Positions 49,503 through 60,627 of a stretch of 64,000 nucleotides of DNA are shown in pieces. Source of the stretch: Druceiella hillmani (taxonomy: Eukaryota > Arthropoda > Insecta > Lepidoptera > Hepialidae); NCBI GenBank assembly GCA_039881145.1, contig JAYKKI010000052.1, positions 8,065,501-8,129,500 on the forward strand. Direction: 5' to 3'. The translations under genes were made by a program, and so were the position numbers. The stretch's first letter is position 1. Each line of letters begins with the position of its first letter. A model generated the notes under the pieces. It was not told the origin of the DNA and made no database searches. It was given only the letters and a program-made list of their open reading frames with translations.

Positions 49503-49609
49503 CTTAAATGAAACTACGTGATGTAGTATTATTTCTACTTTCTTTAATTTCTTTACCACGACCTAGGTTTCGTTGTGTTACAACATCTTCGGGTGGGATA
49601 TTAGCAAAG
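49503..49609 (+). mobile_element. Long-hairpin element, single arm h8 (subfamily B)
   Basis: From CACTTAAATGAAACTACGTG to GGGTGGGATATTAGCAAAG. It stops at the hairpin tip, as h5 does, and has no leader and no second arm. It carries both subfamily B markers. Confidence 0.85.
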
Positions 49610-51894
49610 TTGAATCTTTAAACTTCTTAAAACTTACCAAAACGAAGCCAAATATTTTTCTTTTATTGGCAAATAATAGTAAATCGAATGAAATGGTTTG
49701 CTTGAAAATCAAAAAAGGATATACAGTCATGAAGTAAATACAATTAAAGACGTTTAAACCATGTTTATTTTAATCGAATAATTTTGAAAATATTGTCACT
49801 GTAAACTAAACAAATTTGTGTTCCCATTAATATAAATATTCTATGTCACTAATATTCTTCTTTAATATCAATGCAAAAAAAACAGTAAAAACTTCTATAA
49901 ATATTTGCTGGCCGTCGTAAGAACAATTTTGAATGCCCAGCCAAACAATTGCTACCACAGATTATATTTTGTTGTAGCGTAAATATGTTTAAAGACTTGA
50001 TTTGTGTCTTGGAAAATTTGAGAGATAATATTATGGTTATCGATGTATCCAGATGTATGTGATAAATATAATATATATTTAATGTGATAAACTTAAATGA
50101 AAAATTTTCCATCAACTTTTACTCAGACCTTATTTTTAAATAAAGATCACCTTGCAAGTGAGGGTTTTAATCTTTTCAAGAGTATTTTTGGCATTTTAAT
50201 AATATTGCAAACTAATAACAAATTTTTATACTTTGGATTGTTAAACTTGTTACATTCATTTAGGTTTTGTTATAATTCAGTGAGCAATAAATATGTCATA
50301 ACACAATTTTTTTGATTTACGGAGACATGCCGGATATTATTATCTAGTTGCAATTTCATACTAAATCTAAATTCATGTTTTTGCATCAAAATAATTCATA
50401 TCTACATTTTTAAATGTATTTTTATACGTATTCCTGGAGAAAATTGACACTTTCACCGAAAAATATTAAATTTTTAAATGGACCGAACGTCATCGCACAT
50501 CACCCCTTGAATGTATGCAACTTATTCGCGATAAGACATATTTTAATCCCATTATTCAGAAAATTGATAATCTTTTTAAAACTTTATTGCTTTTTGCAGC
50601 CATTTTTAAGTTCCCTATGGATATGCAAATACTGAAATTTATCAAAAACCAAACAGATGATTCCAAGTTATTACGCTTTTTCGATCGCTCGTATTCATCC
50701 TCCTTCTCTTGATCCCAAAAATGAATAAATGCAGTAAGTTAAAAATTATAACCGGAAATCGCTGAACATACATTTGGTGTTCCGAACAGGTCTTAGGATT
50801 AACTTCATGCTTCCACTTGACACAATTTTTCTGAGGTTTGTATATGCACTCCTTATTTTAATGTATTAGATATTATTATACCTTGAGTGCACTAGAAAGT
50901 TCATGATGAGGATGACTTGTAATAAAATATGGATCTCACGTTTCGCGTAAAATATATATAGTATATTAAACTTTAGATGGTGTACACAAAAGATTTAGGT
51001 GTCGTCTGCCATTAATACGAGTACGTTCATCCATATCAGTCATTTAACTACAAAATAATACATTTAGAATGTTTAACTATACATAGTCATAGCTAACAAA
51101 GATCAGCAAAAATTAAAAAAAAATTACAGTTGCCCACAAGTTTATTGAAAGTGACAATAGAGTTCGATTTTCATTTACAATGAGTTACTCCATGAATTTG
51201 CCACCTATCAGTTTTCTACAAACTTTATTCAAAAATGTTTAAACCAAAAAAGCTAAGCTAAATATTTTTTTTTTAATTTACTAACTTTCCTTTGATAACT
51301 TATTGATTATTATTCGCTCATCAAAGTCAAAGTTTCGACACCTTACATCTATGTTTGCCAATTGGAAATATAGCAATTATTATAAAAATATGAAGCAATC
51401 ACTAACATAGTGAAAAGTATTATGATGTGACCAATTGATTTTCAATAAGATAAAATGACTGCAAACTTGTTTTTTTTGTGTTTTGGTAGATATTAACGGT
51501 TATATAGTAATATTAACGGTTTTAGGTTTGTTATTCAAAGATCAATTATATGATCGCAAATTTTAACATGTAAAAAACATCAAATTAACGGCCTGTCTCA
51601 ACATGTTTCAGGACTTCTACAATTCGTGTATTATTGGAGGTAATTGCCCATACATCCTCGCAAAAAAAATTACATGTATTCTGGACTTCCTCTTGTCTCT
51701 TTTTTAATAAAGGTAGTTAATGTTTATGCCAGCTAATTATTTTCTTTTAAAAATAATTCGAATACAATATTAACACCGTCGAAAAATAATGTTAACACCG
51801 TCTTTAAACATAATTTTATTATAATGATAACATCATCTCATAATTGATGAGGCGCTGGTTAATTTACAGATATATGTTAATTTACAGATATATA
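49610..51894. other. Anonymous AT-rich stretch
   Basis: No gene recognised. The frames at 50,097-50,712 are T-rich and without domains. A 17-base word (TTAATTTACAGATATAT) is repeated in tandem at about 51,858. Confidence 0.5.
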
Positions 51895-52100
51895 TTCTCA
51901 CGTTTTGCGACGCAACCTCAAACAAAACGTGGGCTGCTCTAAAACAAAAGACAAAGTTGGAATGAATCAGGACTGTCGGCTGACGGTCTCCTGGGTCTCG
52001 AAGGTGACCCTATAGAGTTACGCGTAGCAGACACGCAATACCACCCAAGTTGCGGATGACAGTTGGCTGCGTGCACCCTCTACGTAAAGTACAGAAGTGT
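51895..52100 (+). repeat. Interspersed repeat family R, copy 3 (diverged)
   Basis: A GC-rich island whose core GACAAAGTTGGAATGAATCA, then CTGACGGTCTCCTGGG, GGTGACCC and GCAGACACGCAATA, lines up with GACAATGTTGGAGGAAGACG, GCGACGGTCCCCAAGGG, TGTGACCC and CGCTTACACGCTAG in copy 1 (complement). GATGACAGTTGGCTGC also matches copy 2 (GTGACAGATGGCTGC). Divergence is high, so this is a moderate call. Confidence 0.5.
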
Positions 52101-55100
52101 GGGGAGTTTTAATATTAGCAAAAGATACTAAGATCTGAATTCCCCACTCCTATTTTTCTCGTTGCGGAACAAGGAAAAGCTTAATTCCTGTAAATATTTT
52201 CTCTAAATAATTTAAGCATCAAATCTTAATAACGAAGAAATATGCAGGTAGCATATTTTTACTGTTTTGTACCTCAAAAAGACAAGCGGAACCTATATAA
52301 ACTCAGTGTCCATCTGTCCGTTCATCACAGCCGTTTTTCTTAAAAATTGCTTAAAATGGAAACTTTAAATTGAGCTAAGTAATAAATTATATTAACCTGC
52401 ATATATTTCATAGTTTATTTCATATATTAGCTAAAAATTATGTACGTCCATAGAAATTTCACTGACAACGAAAAAAGCAATTGAATTTTTTATAATTACA
52501 TGTGCTATGTGGGACATCGTTTGAAAAGGTTGACTTTTACAAATTTAAAGGATTTCATAATACGAAGTATCACATCACCACAGATGTATTGCTAATGTAC
52601 AAAAATGAATGCATCTTTATGACTTACAAATTTAATGACTTAAAAGGTTAAATAAAACAGAGTATCTACAAGTTTATTTAACGCTGATTAGAAGATGATG
52701 GCGATGATACTGGATCTCATGATTTTTGAGAAATTGAGGTCTTTTTAAGGCATTTAGATCTTTAATATTTTATCCATGTGCACTCATTTTTCATATCGTC
52801 AGTATTCTTTCAGGATTAGCTACCAATTTGCTGAATACGGAAAATGAAATTTCAGCCCTAGCAGATAATAGTCTTTATTTTAGCCAATGAACATTCCAAA
52901 TCTGTAACTTTTTTTGGTCACAATCTTTCTCGCTAACAACCTTGAAATAGTTTATATAAGATTTAGATCCGGACTATGTAATGGTTACTTATAACGTTAC
53001 GATATCCCAAAAACTTGAAAACGTTTAGTTTTTGCAACTGCATACACAAAAACATTATCAAGTGGGAAAATGGAATGGCAATTTTTACTGAGCCTAATGA
53101 ATTGTAACAGGTTTTCGTATAATAGCATTCGTAAGCCTTTACAAAATTGCCAATTACTGGTATGTTTTGAGAAAATGAATGATAGCATCCTAAACTATAT
53201 CAGATCCTTTTCTCTGAACTATCAAATTTAAAATCAAAATATTTAAAATTTCATGCTTTAAGATGAACGTAATTTTTGGAGGGTATTCCAGTCTCTCCTT
53301 TTTGCCATAATTATCAATCTTTTTTTTTTGAAAATTCTTAACTCCACTTTATTATCTAAAGATTATATTTATCATATCTCTCTGCATTTTTCCATAGTTC
53401 TAAATAATTACAATATCACGGTCAAAGAGTAAGGCCGAAAAATTCATAAAATTTCCGAAAACAAAGACATGACTTTGTTATAGAAGCGCTCAAAAGAACA
53501 GAATTTATTATTTTACACAAAGTGTCTATCTACACCTACAATAAATTCCTCACTAGTGCCAAGGTATTTAAAATTAAAATTAGTGTACGTCGTAATTTAA
53601 AGGATCCTTTTCAACACACACACAGAGTTGAACAAAAGTGCATTTAGTTAAAATATACGAAAGAATGAAGAATAGTTCGTGTAATTACTCACATGGCTAC
53701 ATTTCACAGCAAAAAGATTTATAGAAAATACTTTCCAGCCATTACATATTTACGTTCCCATATTTTACAACTATTTATCAAATAAATTCATTACTAACAT
53801 AATGAATTTATTTGATAAATATTTGTAAAATATGGAGAATTGGTAGAAAGTAAATGTTAGTCATGTTAAACGAACCATATGTGTCCTCCCGTAAATTAAA
53901 TACGCTTTAAGGATGCAAAATTGTCCTACACACAACAATTAAGTATTGTTGCGAAGAAATAATGTTACAATATACAGAGATTAATAGCGAAGATACGAAG
54001 ATCAATTTCTGAGAAATTCAGTTGCAAAATGAGAAACCTAATCATGACGTTAAAAATTTATCGTCCACATGCAATTTCAATACTTTTAAATTGGAGGTAG
54101 GCGGCGTGGGTTGAAAACATTTTGGGTGCTTTCTCATTATGTTAATGGGTACTTTCTAGCTATGTTATGCTTAACTAAGTTATTTCGAGCAGGCGGAAAA
54201 TTTTCTGCTTTGATTATTGTTACAAAAAATATTCATATCATTAAACTCCGGCTAAATTGTTGTAACCATTTTGTAGTTAATGGGAATACCAAATCTAAAA
54301 AATTAATTAATAAGTTTATTTTTTTATATGTAAATAAATATTAAAGGTCAAATCTAGGAAAGTTGTCACATTTATTCTTGGAATGTATAGTGAGAAACAA
54401 TTAATCCACTCATTGTTCGTCACTTTTTTGTCACTGTTGAAAATTATTTAAGACTAAAAATATTATATAAAATATTATTTAGGAGTTGCCAAGAATATAA
54501 CGCAATTTTGAAAACCATACCAATGGTAATTATGGTTTTACTGAACTTACATAAAATACACAGTCATTTCAAAAATCGATTATATCCAAATAAAAACATT
54601 TTTCTATTTTAAGATTTCCAATCTTGTATTACATAATATATCAATGACAAGTGCTAGTTTGACAGATAAATGTCATTTTTATTACCTTTATCATTTACCT
54701 TATTAATTATAATATAATAAGGAAAAGGCGAACAAATATTTTGCATCTAAGTAATCCAAAAATCCATTTTTTAATTCGCGCTTTGATTTGCGATAAAATA
54801 TTTCCATAAAAATACAAAAATAGAAATCAAATGATGCATCATCTGAATGAGTTCTATTATTGCAATGCATTTTCATGAAAATGTTACTATTATTTAAGAA
54901 ATTTCATGCTATGAAAAATATGAAAATATATTTTTGCCTGCTGCATTTTGAATACCCCTTTAATTCCATAAAAGGGCCAATGTGCATGGATCTATTTAGT
55001 TCACAACGCGCTTATGATCGATTAAAGTATCTTATTGCGCACAGCGTTTTCACCTTAAAACTACATCTGTTCGTTGCAAAATAATTAAAAACGCAGGACA

Positions 55101-55325
55101 CCTGATGATTGAAGTTACAAAATTTTCTGTCAAAACACAAAGAAATCTATAAGAAACAAATTTTATCTCTGCATAGACTGGCGACAAGTGATAAACATCG
55201 AAGGCGTTTACATAACGAAGCACTGTTGGATTTTCCCAATTTATCACATAGTGTATCAAAAGGATGGCATCAAAAGACGGCTCTGATTACTTTTATTTAA
55301 ATATCCATAGTACATATGGCACACT
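52101..55325. other. Anonymous AT-rich stretch
   Basis: No gene recognised. The only structured item is the inverted repeat at 53,759-53,835. Confidence 0.5.
53759..53835. repeat. Inverted repeat with ~35-base arms
   Basis: TTTATCAAATAAATTCATTA is followed after a six-base loop by TAATGAATTTATTTGATAAA, and the pairing extends outward to CCATATTTTACAA / TTGTAAAATATGG with few mismatches. AT-rich arms; either a small foldback transposon or a hairpin RNA source. Confidence 0.75.
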
Positions 55326-55357
55326 AAAGGGTTAAATTCAATTGAATTTAACCCTTT
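55326..55357. repeat. Perfect 32-base palindrome
   Basis: AAAGGGTTAAATTCAA is followed at once by its exact reverse complement, with no loop. It lies about 170 bases before the TATA-type block A. Confidence 0.85.
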
Positions 55358-55524
55358 TTGAAGCCTTTTACAATGAGCTATAATTTATATCCATAATCCT
55401 ATATTCAAACAACATAGAATACACATGAATTATTATTCAGAAAATAAAATCAAATATCTCAACCATGCTTATTATTCAGGGACGCACGCAACGTTAGCTA
55501 TTACATAGTTTATACAATACCTTT

Positions 55525-55735
55525 CCAATAATTTTCTTTCGCATTGCGGTACATTTATGGATCCCTATAGGTAGAGGACAGGTGGCTATAAATAAACCGT
55601 GATGGGAATAGGATCTTCGAAAATTTCATGGTGGCACGCGAAATAGGCTTTACGTAGACCGCGTGCAATGTGCATGCGGTGTACCATTTTGCTCTTTTCC
55701 GACCAATCTGGTAGCAAGTGATTTTGTCGTGAACT
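55525..55735 (+). promoter_or_regulatory. TATA-type conserved block, copy A
   Basis: TTCGCATTGCGGTACATTTATG, then GGTGGCTATAAATAAACCG with TATAAATA at 55,587-55,594, then CATGGTGGCACGCGAAATAG with GGCACGCGA at 55,633-55,641 (46 bases after the TATA start), then GCATGCGG. A start site about 30 bases after the TATA box would fall near 55,617. There is no obvious exon or reading frame downstream. Confidence 0.5.
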
Positions 55736-55740
55736 ATAAG

Positions 55741-58700
55741 TATACAAATATTTCATGTATACATGTTGTTACAAAATAACGTACGAAAATATTTATAACA
55801 TTTTATTTAGAAATAAGTTCAAACAAAATATTTGTGAATAATTCCTTTAGTTCATATGCATTAAATTTTTAATGGTAAAATAAGAATATTCAAAGCTTAT
55901 TTTCTTTCTAATTTTACTTTCACACACCGGTTAGTCTCTATTTTGAAATTCAACAAACTTAGAGAATTTTTGGACATGGTGTTTTTAACTTTGTTAAGTG
56001 TATATCCTCCATTTTTTTTAAGGAATTTTGAAAGTTTTTTCAACTTAATATAATTTTATAGAAATAAATATTTAGATAGACATGATGAGTTTTCTGCTCA
56101 ATGAGAAAGTATTTCTAAAAATGATACTTCAAACAGTATTTTTTTCAATTTTATTTACTTGACAAATCTTCAACATTTTTCACAAAATTAATCAATTTTT
56201 CGTTCATTAAGGAAGTTGCCACTTAAATAATAGATAACAATAAACTTCCATTAAATTGGCCAATTCTCTTATTGCAAAATAGACCATTTTGTTATCTATA
56301 TAACGGCTTAATCACTTCAAATATTTTGAAAAAATTGGTCTGTTTTGTACGGATATTTTTGAAAATTAACTATTGAAATATGATATATTTCACACCAATA
56401 TTTTTATCAATATCAGAAATTTAAAAATTCTAAGTAAAAAAAATATTTGTCCACCAATTCTCCACTTAAATTGAAAACGTCTGCAAGATGTAGAGCATGT
56501 TTTGTTATTCTTGTCACCTATTAAAAACTTGTCATCTTGTACCTATTCCTTGAAAAAATTTCATTATTTGACATCTCTAAAAAGTGATAGTTCCGTACAA
56601 ATAATTATTGAAAACCTCACAGATATAATTTATTGGGGTTTTTATTGCAGTGTTATTTCGAAGAAGTTAGTTTGGTCCTACAAATTATTTCTTGGTCAGC
56701 ACCTTTCAGTAGTTTTTTTTATTTTTATTGCCTGCCTAATTCTGAAATTCACTTTGGTGACAAATTTTCAGAAGAGTTTGAATGTATTTCGCATCATATT
56801 TACTAAACATTTTAAAGATCCATTCTATCATTCAGGTCGAGATTATTTATGAGGTTTGATTTATTTTTTAGCTTCACAATAATTTTGACTTAGTGGGCGT
56901 TTACATGCTTTTTGATATGCTTCCTATTTCTTATGTACACCATTCGCACTGTTGGATAAATCGTTGAACGTTAGAGGGAAAACGGTTTTTTATGCACTAG
57001 GGCTATGTTGCATTGATTTTCTTTTCATCTGCTATTCCCTCTGTGTATTCTATTTATCGATAACAAGACGAGAAGGAGCATTACAAAATCTACAGTAATA
57101 TAAATGGTGATTAAAAGAACTTTTAGGAGAATTTTAAAAAATAGAGACGGTTTTGTGAACTTTAATAATATTCCATTTATTGTACATTACTATATTGCTG
57201 CATATCACAAGAAGTATAAAGATGGTCATTTTATGTCCAATGAAATAAAATGCTCGTGTTACGATGAATTTAGTGCTCGTGTTTTTTATGAAACAACTTC
57301 TATGGGAAATGGCTGGAAATTTGAGAAAAAAATGGCTTTCATATGAAATACGTGCAAGTGACACATATTCTAGATTAAAAATCATTATTTTAATATTGTC
57401 TGAATACAAATTATTAATTTTTCGATAACCGTGTGACAATGAATGTAAAAAAATGAAGACGATTAAAAAATAAGGCAATTACCCTATTACCTGTTGATTT
57501 TTCTCCGAACATTAAAAGAGCAATTTTCATACACAATATTTTGATTTTAAAGAACTCAACACGCAATAATTGGCATTTAAAAAGTTTGATTCATTTGCAG
57601 TTACAATTAAACTATATATTTGGAAAGACATCAAATAGCCGTTAAAAATAGGATTCTAATAGGAAGGTAAATATAGATATAATAGTGATAGACATAATAG
57701 TATAGAGACATAATTTATTTAATAAATATGTATTTCGACGAAAATGATTCTTTATTACATTAATTATATACAATTACTATTGAGGCATATTTTCATTTAA
57801 CTCACAGATAACAAAAATTAGTAAAATCGTTGGCAACACCAAAAGCGGATACTCTGCGTTTTTATTTATTATTTTTAAATAAACAACTGTAAGAAAAAGT
57901 TAAAAAGATATATTTAAAAATATCACGGAGCAGAGACAAAGACAAGAGACATCAATACGAAATCGAGGCCAAGAAAAGCCACCAAACACGAAAAAAGGAA
58001 ATTTTGGCGGAAAATTGTTTATAAAAATTCAATATTTAATCGTAGAAATCAATATATTTCCATTCGAGTAGTTAAACAAGCAGTAGATAAATAATCATAA
58101 TCGGTTGAGAATGAAATCTGTAGCGTGTACTAAATACAGACGCATGTACTTTTTAAAAGTCAAATTTATATTATGGTAAATATATTAACATTTGACATCA
58201 AAAATTGTGTCATTTTTACAAAACTTCCAAAAACACTTTATCAAAAATTGGTTACTTATATGTTTCTTTATTATTATTAAACATTAATAGCAATAAAAAT
58301 GTGAAGATCAAAAAAAATAATATACCGAAATCAATAAAATGATAAGGAATTTTAAATTATGAAATTGATATCAAGTTGAAATTACTTTTGAACACAGAAA
58401 CTGAAAATTAATTTTATAAAATTTAATTATATAAAATAAAACCTAATGTATTTTGCTATCAGATTCAAGAGAAAACGTGGAGACGGTTGCAGTAATGGCT
58501 ATTTCTTTGACGATTGCGTTTAAAACTTATGCCAATAAATAAAACTGAGCAATCCTTTTAAAAGTTGAAGAACACTAAGATCGAAACTCATCGCGAAAAC
58601 TCTGCCGTCGTAATATTTCTCGCGTAGTTCAGATTTTTCATCGCTCCTGTATAAAGTTTTTTAGGCAAAGATATATTAAAAGAAGTTAGTAAAAAATACC

Positions 58701-59204
58701 GCGTGAACATTTATTTCAATTCAGGTTATTTATCTATTATAGCTCACATTTTTTATACGTTGGTTGGTAAAAAGTTGTATTTTTTTAACTGTTAAAGAGA
58801 TATTTAAATTTAGTGAAATAATAACAAAAGTATAATCATCTATACGAGAAACGTGTTGATAGAGAACGTGTTGAAAAGAACAATGGAAAAAAGGAAAATA
58901 AGTTAAACGTTTAAGTTAATTAAGTGAAAAAGGTATCTTTACTTGGAAATTTATTAAAACCTGTTTTCCTGATTGTTCTTAAAGATAGAACTGCATTTAT
59001 ATTAATATATAATTATTAGCAAACGATTCCCGCTTTGCACGATTAGGCATTTGTCAGTATGTCGAAACCCTCGCGAATAATTTTGATAAATATACCATCA
59101 TAAGTTTTAAGCTATTCGTTAAAAACAACAGTGTACAAAGAAAATATGTTCTATATGGATTGAGGAAGATCACAACAAAATTAATTTTGTAATAATTTGC
59201 AAAA
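55741..59204. other. Anonymous AT-rich stretch
   Basis: No gene recognised. The plus-strand frames at 56,502-56,852 (116 codons, hydrophobic, T-rich) and 57,104-57,346 (80 codons, with a more even composition) have no recognisable domain and no coding-type context; the second is the less easily dismissed. Confidence 0.45.
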
Positions 59205-59324
59205 CTTTAACAATGGGCTATAAAATGGTGTTGAAAGAAGGAGTTAACTTGAAAATAAAACGTTTCTTACGGAATTTATATTACGACTAAAGCCTGCATA
59301 GATTATGAATACTTTCATTAAATT

Positions 59325-59590
59325 AATTCTATAACTTTGCTTTGATAACGCAAGTATCATAATGTTGTGAATGCAGTTCTACCCTTTCATCGGTGATTGG
59401 CTGGTGAATATAAATAGACCGCGATAAGGTTCAGGCAGTAATAAATTCGTAGCGGCACGCGAAAGGAGTATTTTTTATGCCGCCTGCATAATACTTGCAA
59501 GTGCAGTGCATATGTTGATTTTACTACGACTTTAGGGCCCATGATTTACTCTGGCTTACTTTCTTGAAGTCTAGCTACAACTGTTGTTGC
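59325..59590 (+). promoter_or_regulatory. TATA-type conserved block, copy C
   Basis: CTACCCTTTCATCGGTGATT, TATAAATA at 59,409-59,416 in GGTGAATATAAATAGACCGCG, GGCACGCGA at 59,454-59,462 (45 bases after the TATA start), then CCGCCTGCATAATACTTGC and CTGGCTTACTTTCTTGAAG near 59,551. It has the sharp motifs of A and B plus the tail of D1 and D2, and so links all five copies. AACAATGGGCTATAAAATGG lies about 200 bases upstream. Confidence 0.5.
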
Positions 59591-59837
59591 AATATCTATT
59601 ATATCCAAAAAATTAGGAGATCTAATTTTAGCTCCAGTCTATCTGTGGTCACTGCATGCAGAAATGTGAGTATTGTATCTTTCGTTGTAGCTATGCTACC
59701 TGTTGATGCATTTATATACATTACTTGAACTGTTTTAAAGGAAATCGTTGAAAATGGGTTTAACATTACATAAATAGGCAATCATGTTTAAAATTCGGTA
59801 TTTTTAGAATATAAATTATAATTCAAACAATTGAGTG

Positions 59838-60432
59838 ATTAACCATCAGTAATGGGAAAAAATATAAAAGAGTTTATATACAAAATTCAAACCAAAAAAA
59901 GTGTCTGCGTTGTCAAAATGAACATTTTTTTTATTGTACTTGGTTTTTTTCAACGAATTAACCATCAGTAATGGGAAAAAATAAAAAAGAGTTTATAAAC
60001 AAAATTCAAAACAAAAAAATATCTGCGTTGTCAACATGATCATTCTTTTTATTGTACTTAGTTTTTTTCAACGAATTAACCATCAGTAGTGGGAAAAAAG
60101 ATAAAAGAGTTTATAAACAAAATTCAAACCAAAAAAAGTGTCTGCGTTGTCAACATGAACATTTTTTTTATTGTACTTGGTTTTTTTCAACGAATTAACC
60201 ATCAGTAATGGGAAAAAATATAAAAGAGTTTATAAACAAAATTCAAACCAAAAAAAGTGTCTGCGTTGTCAACATGAAAATTTTTTTATTGTACTTGGTT
60301 TTTTTCAACGAATTAACCATCAGTAATGGGAAAAAATATAAAAGAGTTTATAAACAAAATTCAAACCAAAAAAAATGTCTGCGTTGTCAACATGAACATT
60401 TTTTTATTGTACTTGGTTTTTTTCAACGAACT
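59838..60432. repeat. 118-119-bp tandem array, five units
   Basis: AACCATCAGTAATGGGAAAA starts units at 59,841, 59,960, 60,078, 60,197 and 60,315. Each carries AAAGAGTTTATAAACAAAAT, GTCTGCGTTGTCAACATGA and TTATTGTACTTGGTTTTTTT. Units differ at only a few bases, so the array is recent or homogenised. The 83-codon frame inside is a by-product of the array. Confidence 0.95.
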
Positions 60433-60518
60433 CACTGCGCCTGCGAGTTTCGGAATTAATGTTACATCTATGTAGGACGGAAATAATGAAATGAAATCTT
60501 CATTTTTCTTCATCTTAC

Positions 60519-60562
60519 ATACACACACACACACACGTGCACGCGCACACACGCACACACAT

Positions 60563-60622
<60 letters not shown>
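60519..60622. repeat. (CA)n then (TA)n microsatellite
   Basis: About 50 bases of CA with G interruptions followed by about 28 TA units. Confidence 0.95.

Positions 60623-60627
<5 letters not shown>

Noticed and set aside
56502..56852. 116-codon plus-strand frame as a membrane protein gene
   Set aside because: The hydrophobic residues follow from T-rich sequence; no signal peptide logic, homologue or splice context was recognised.
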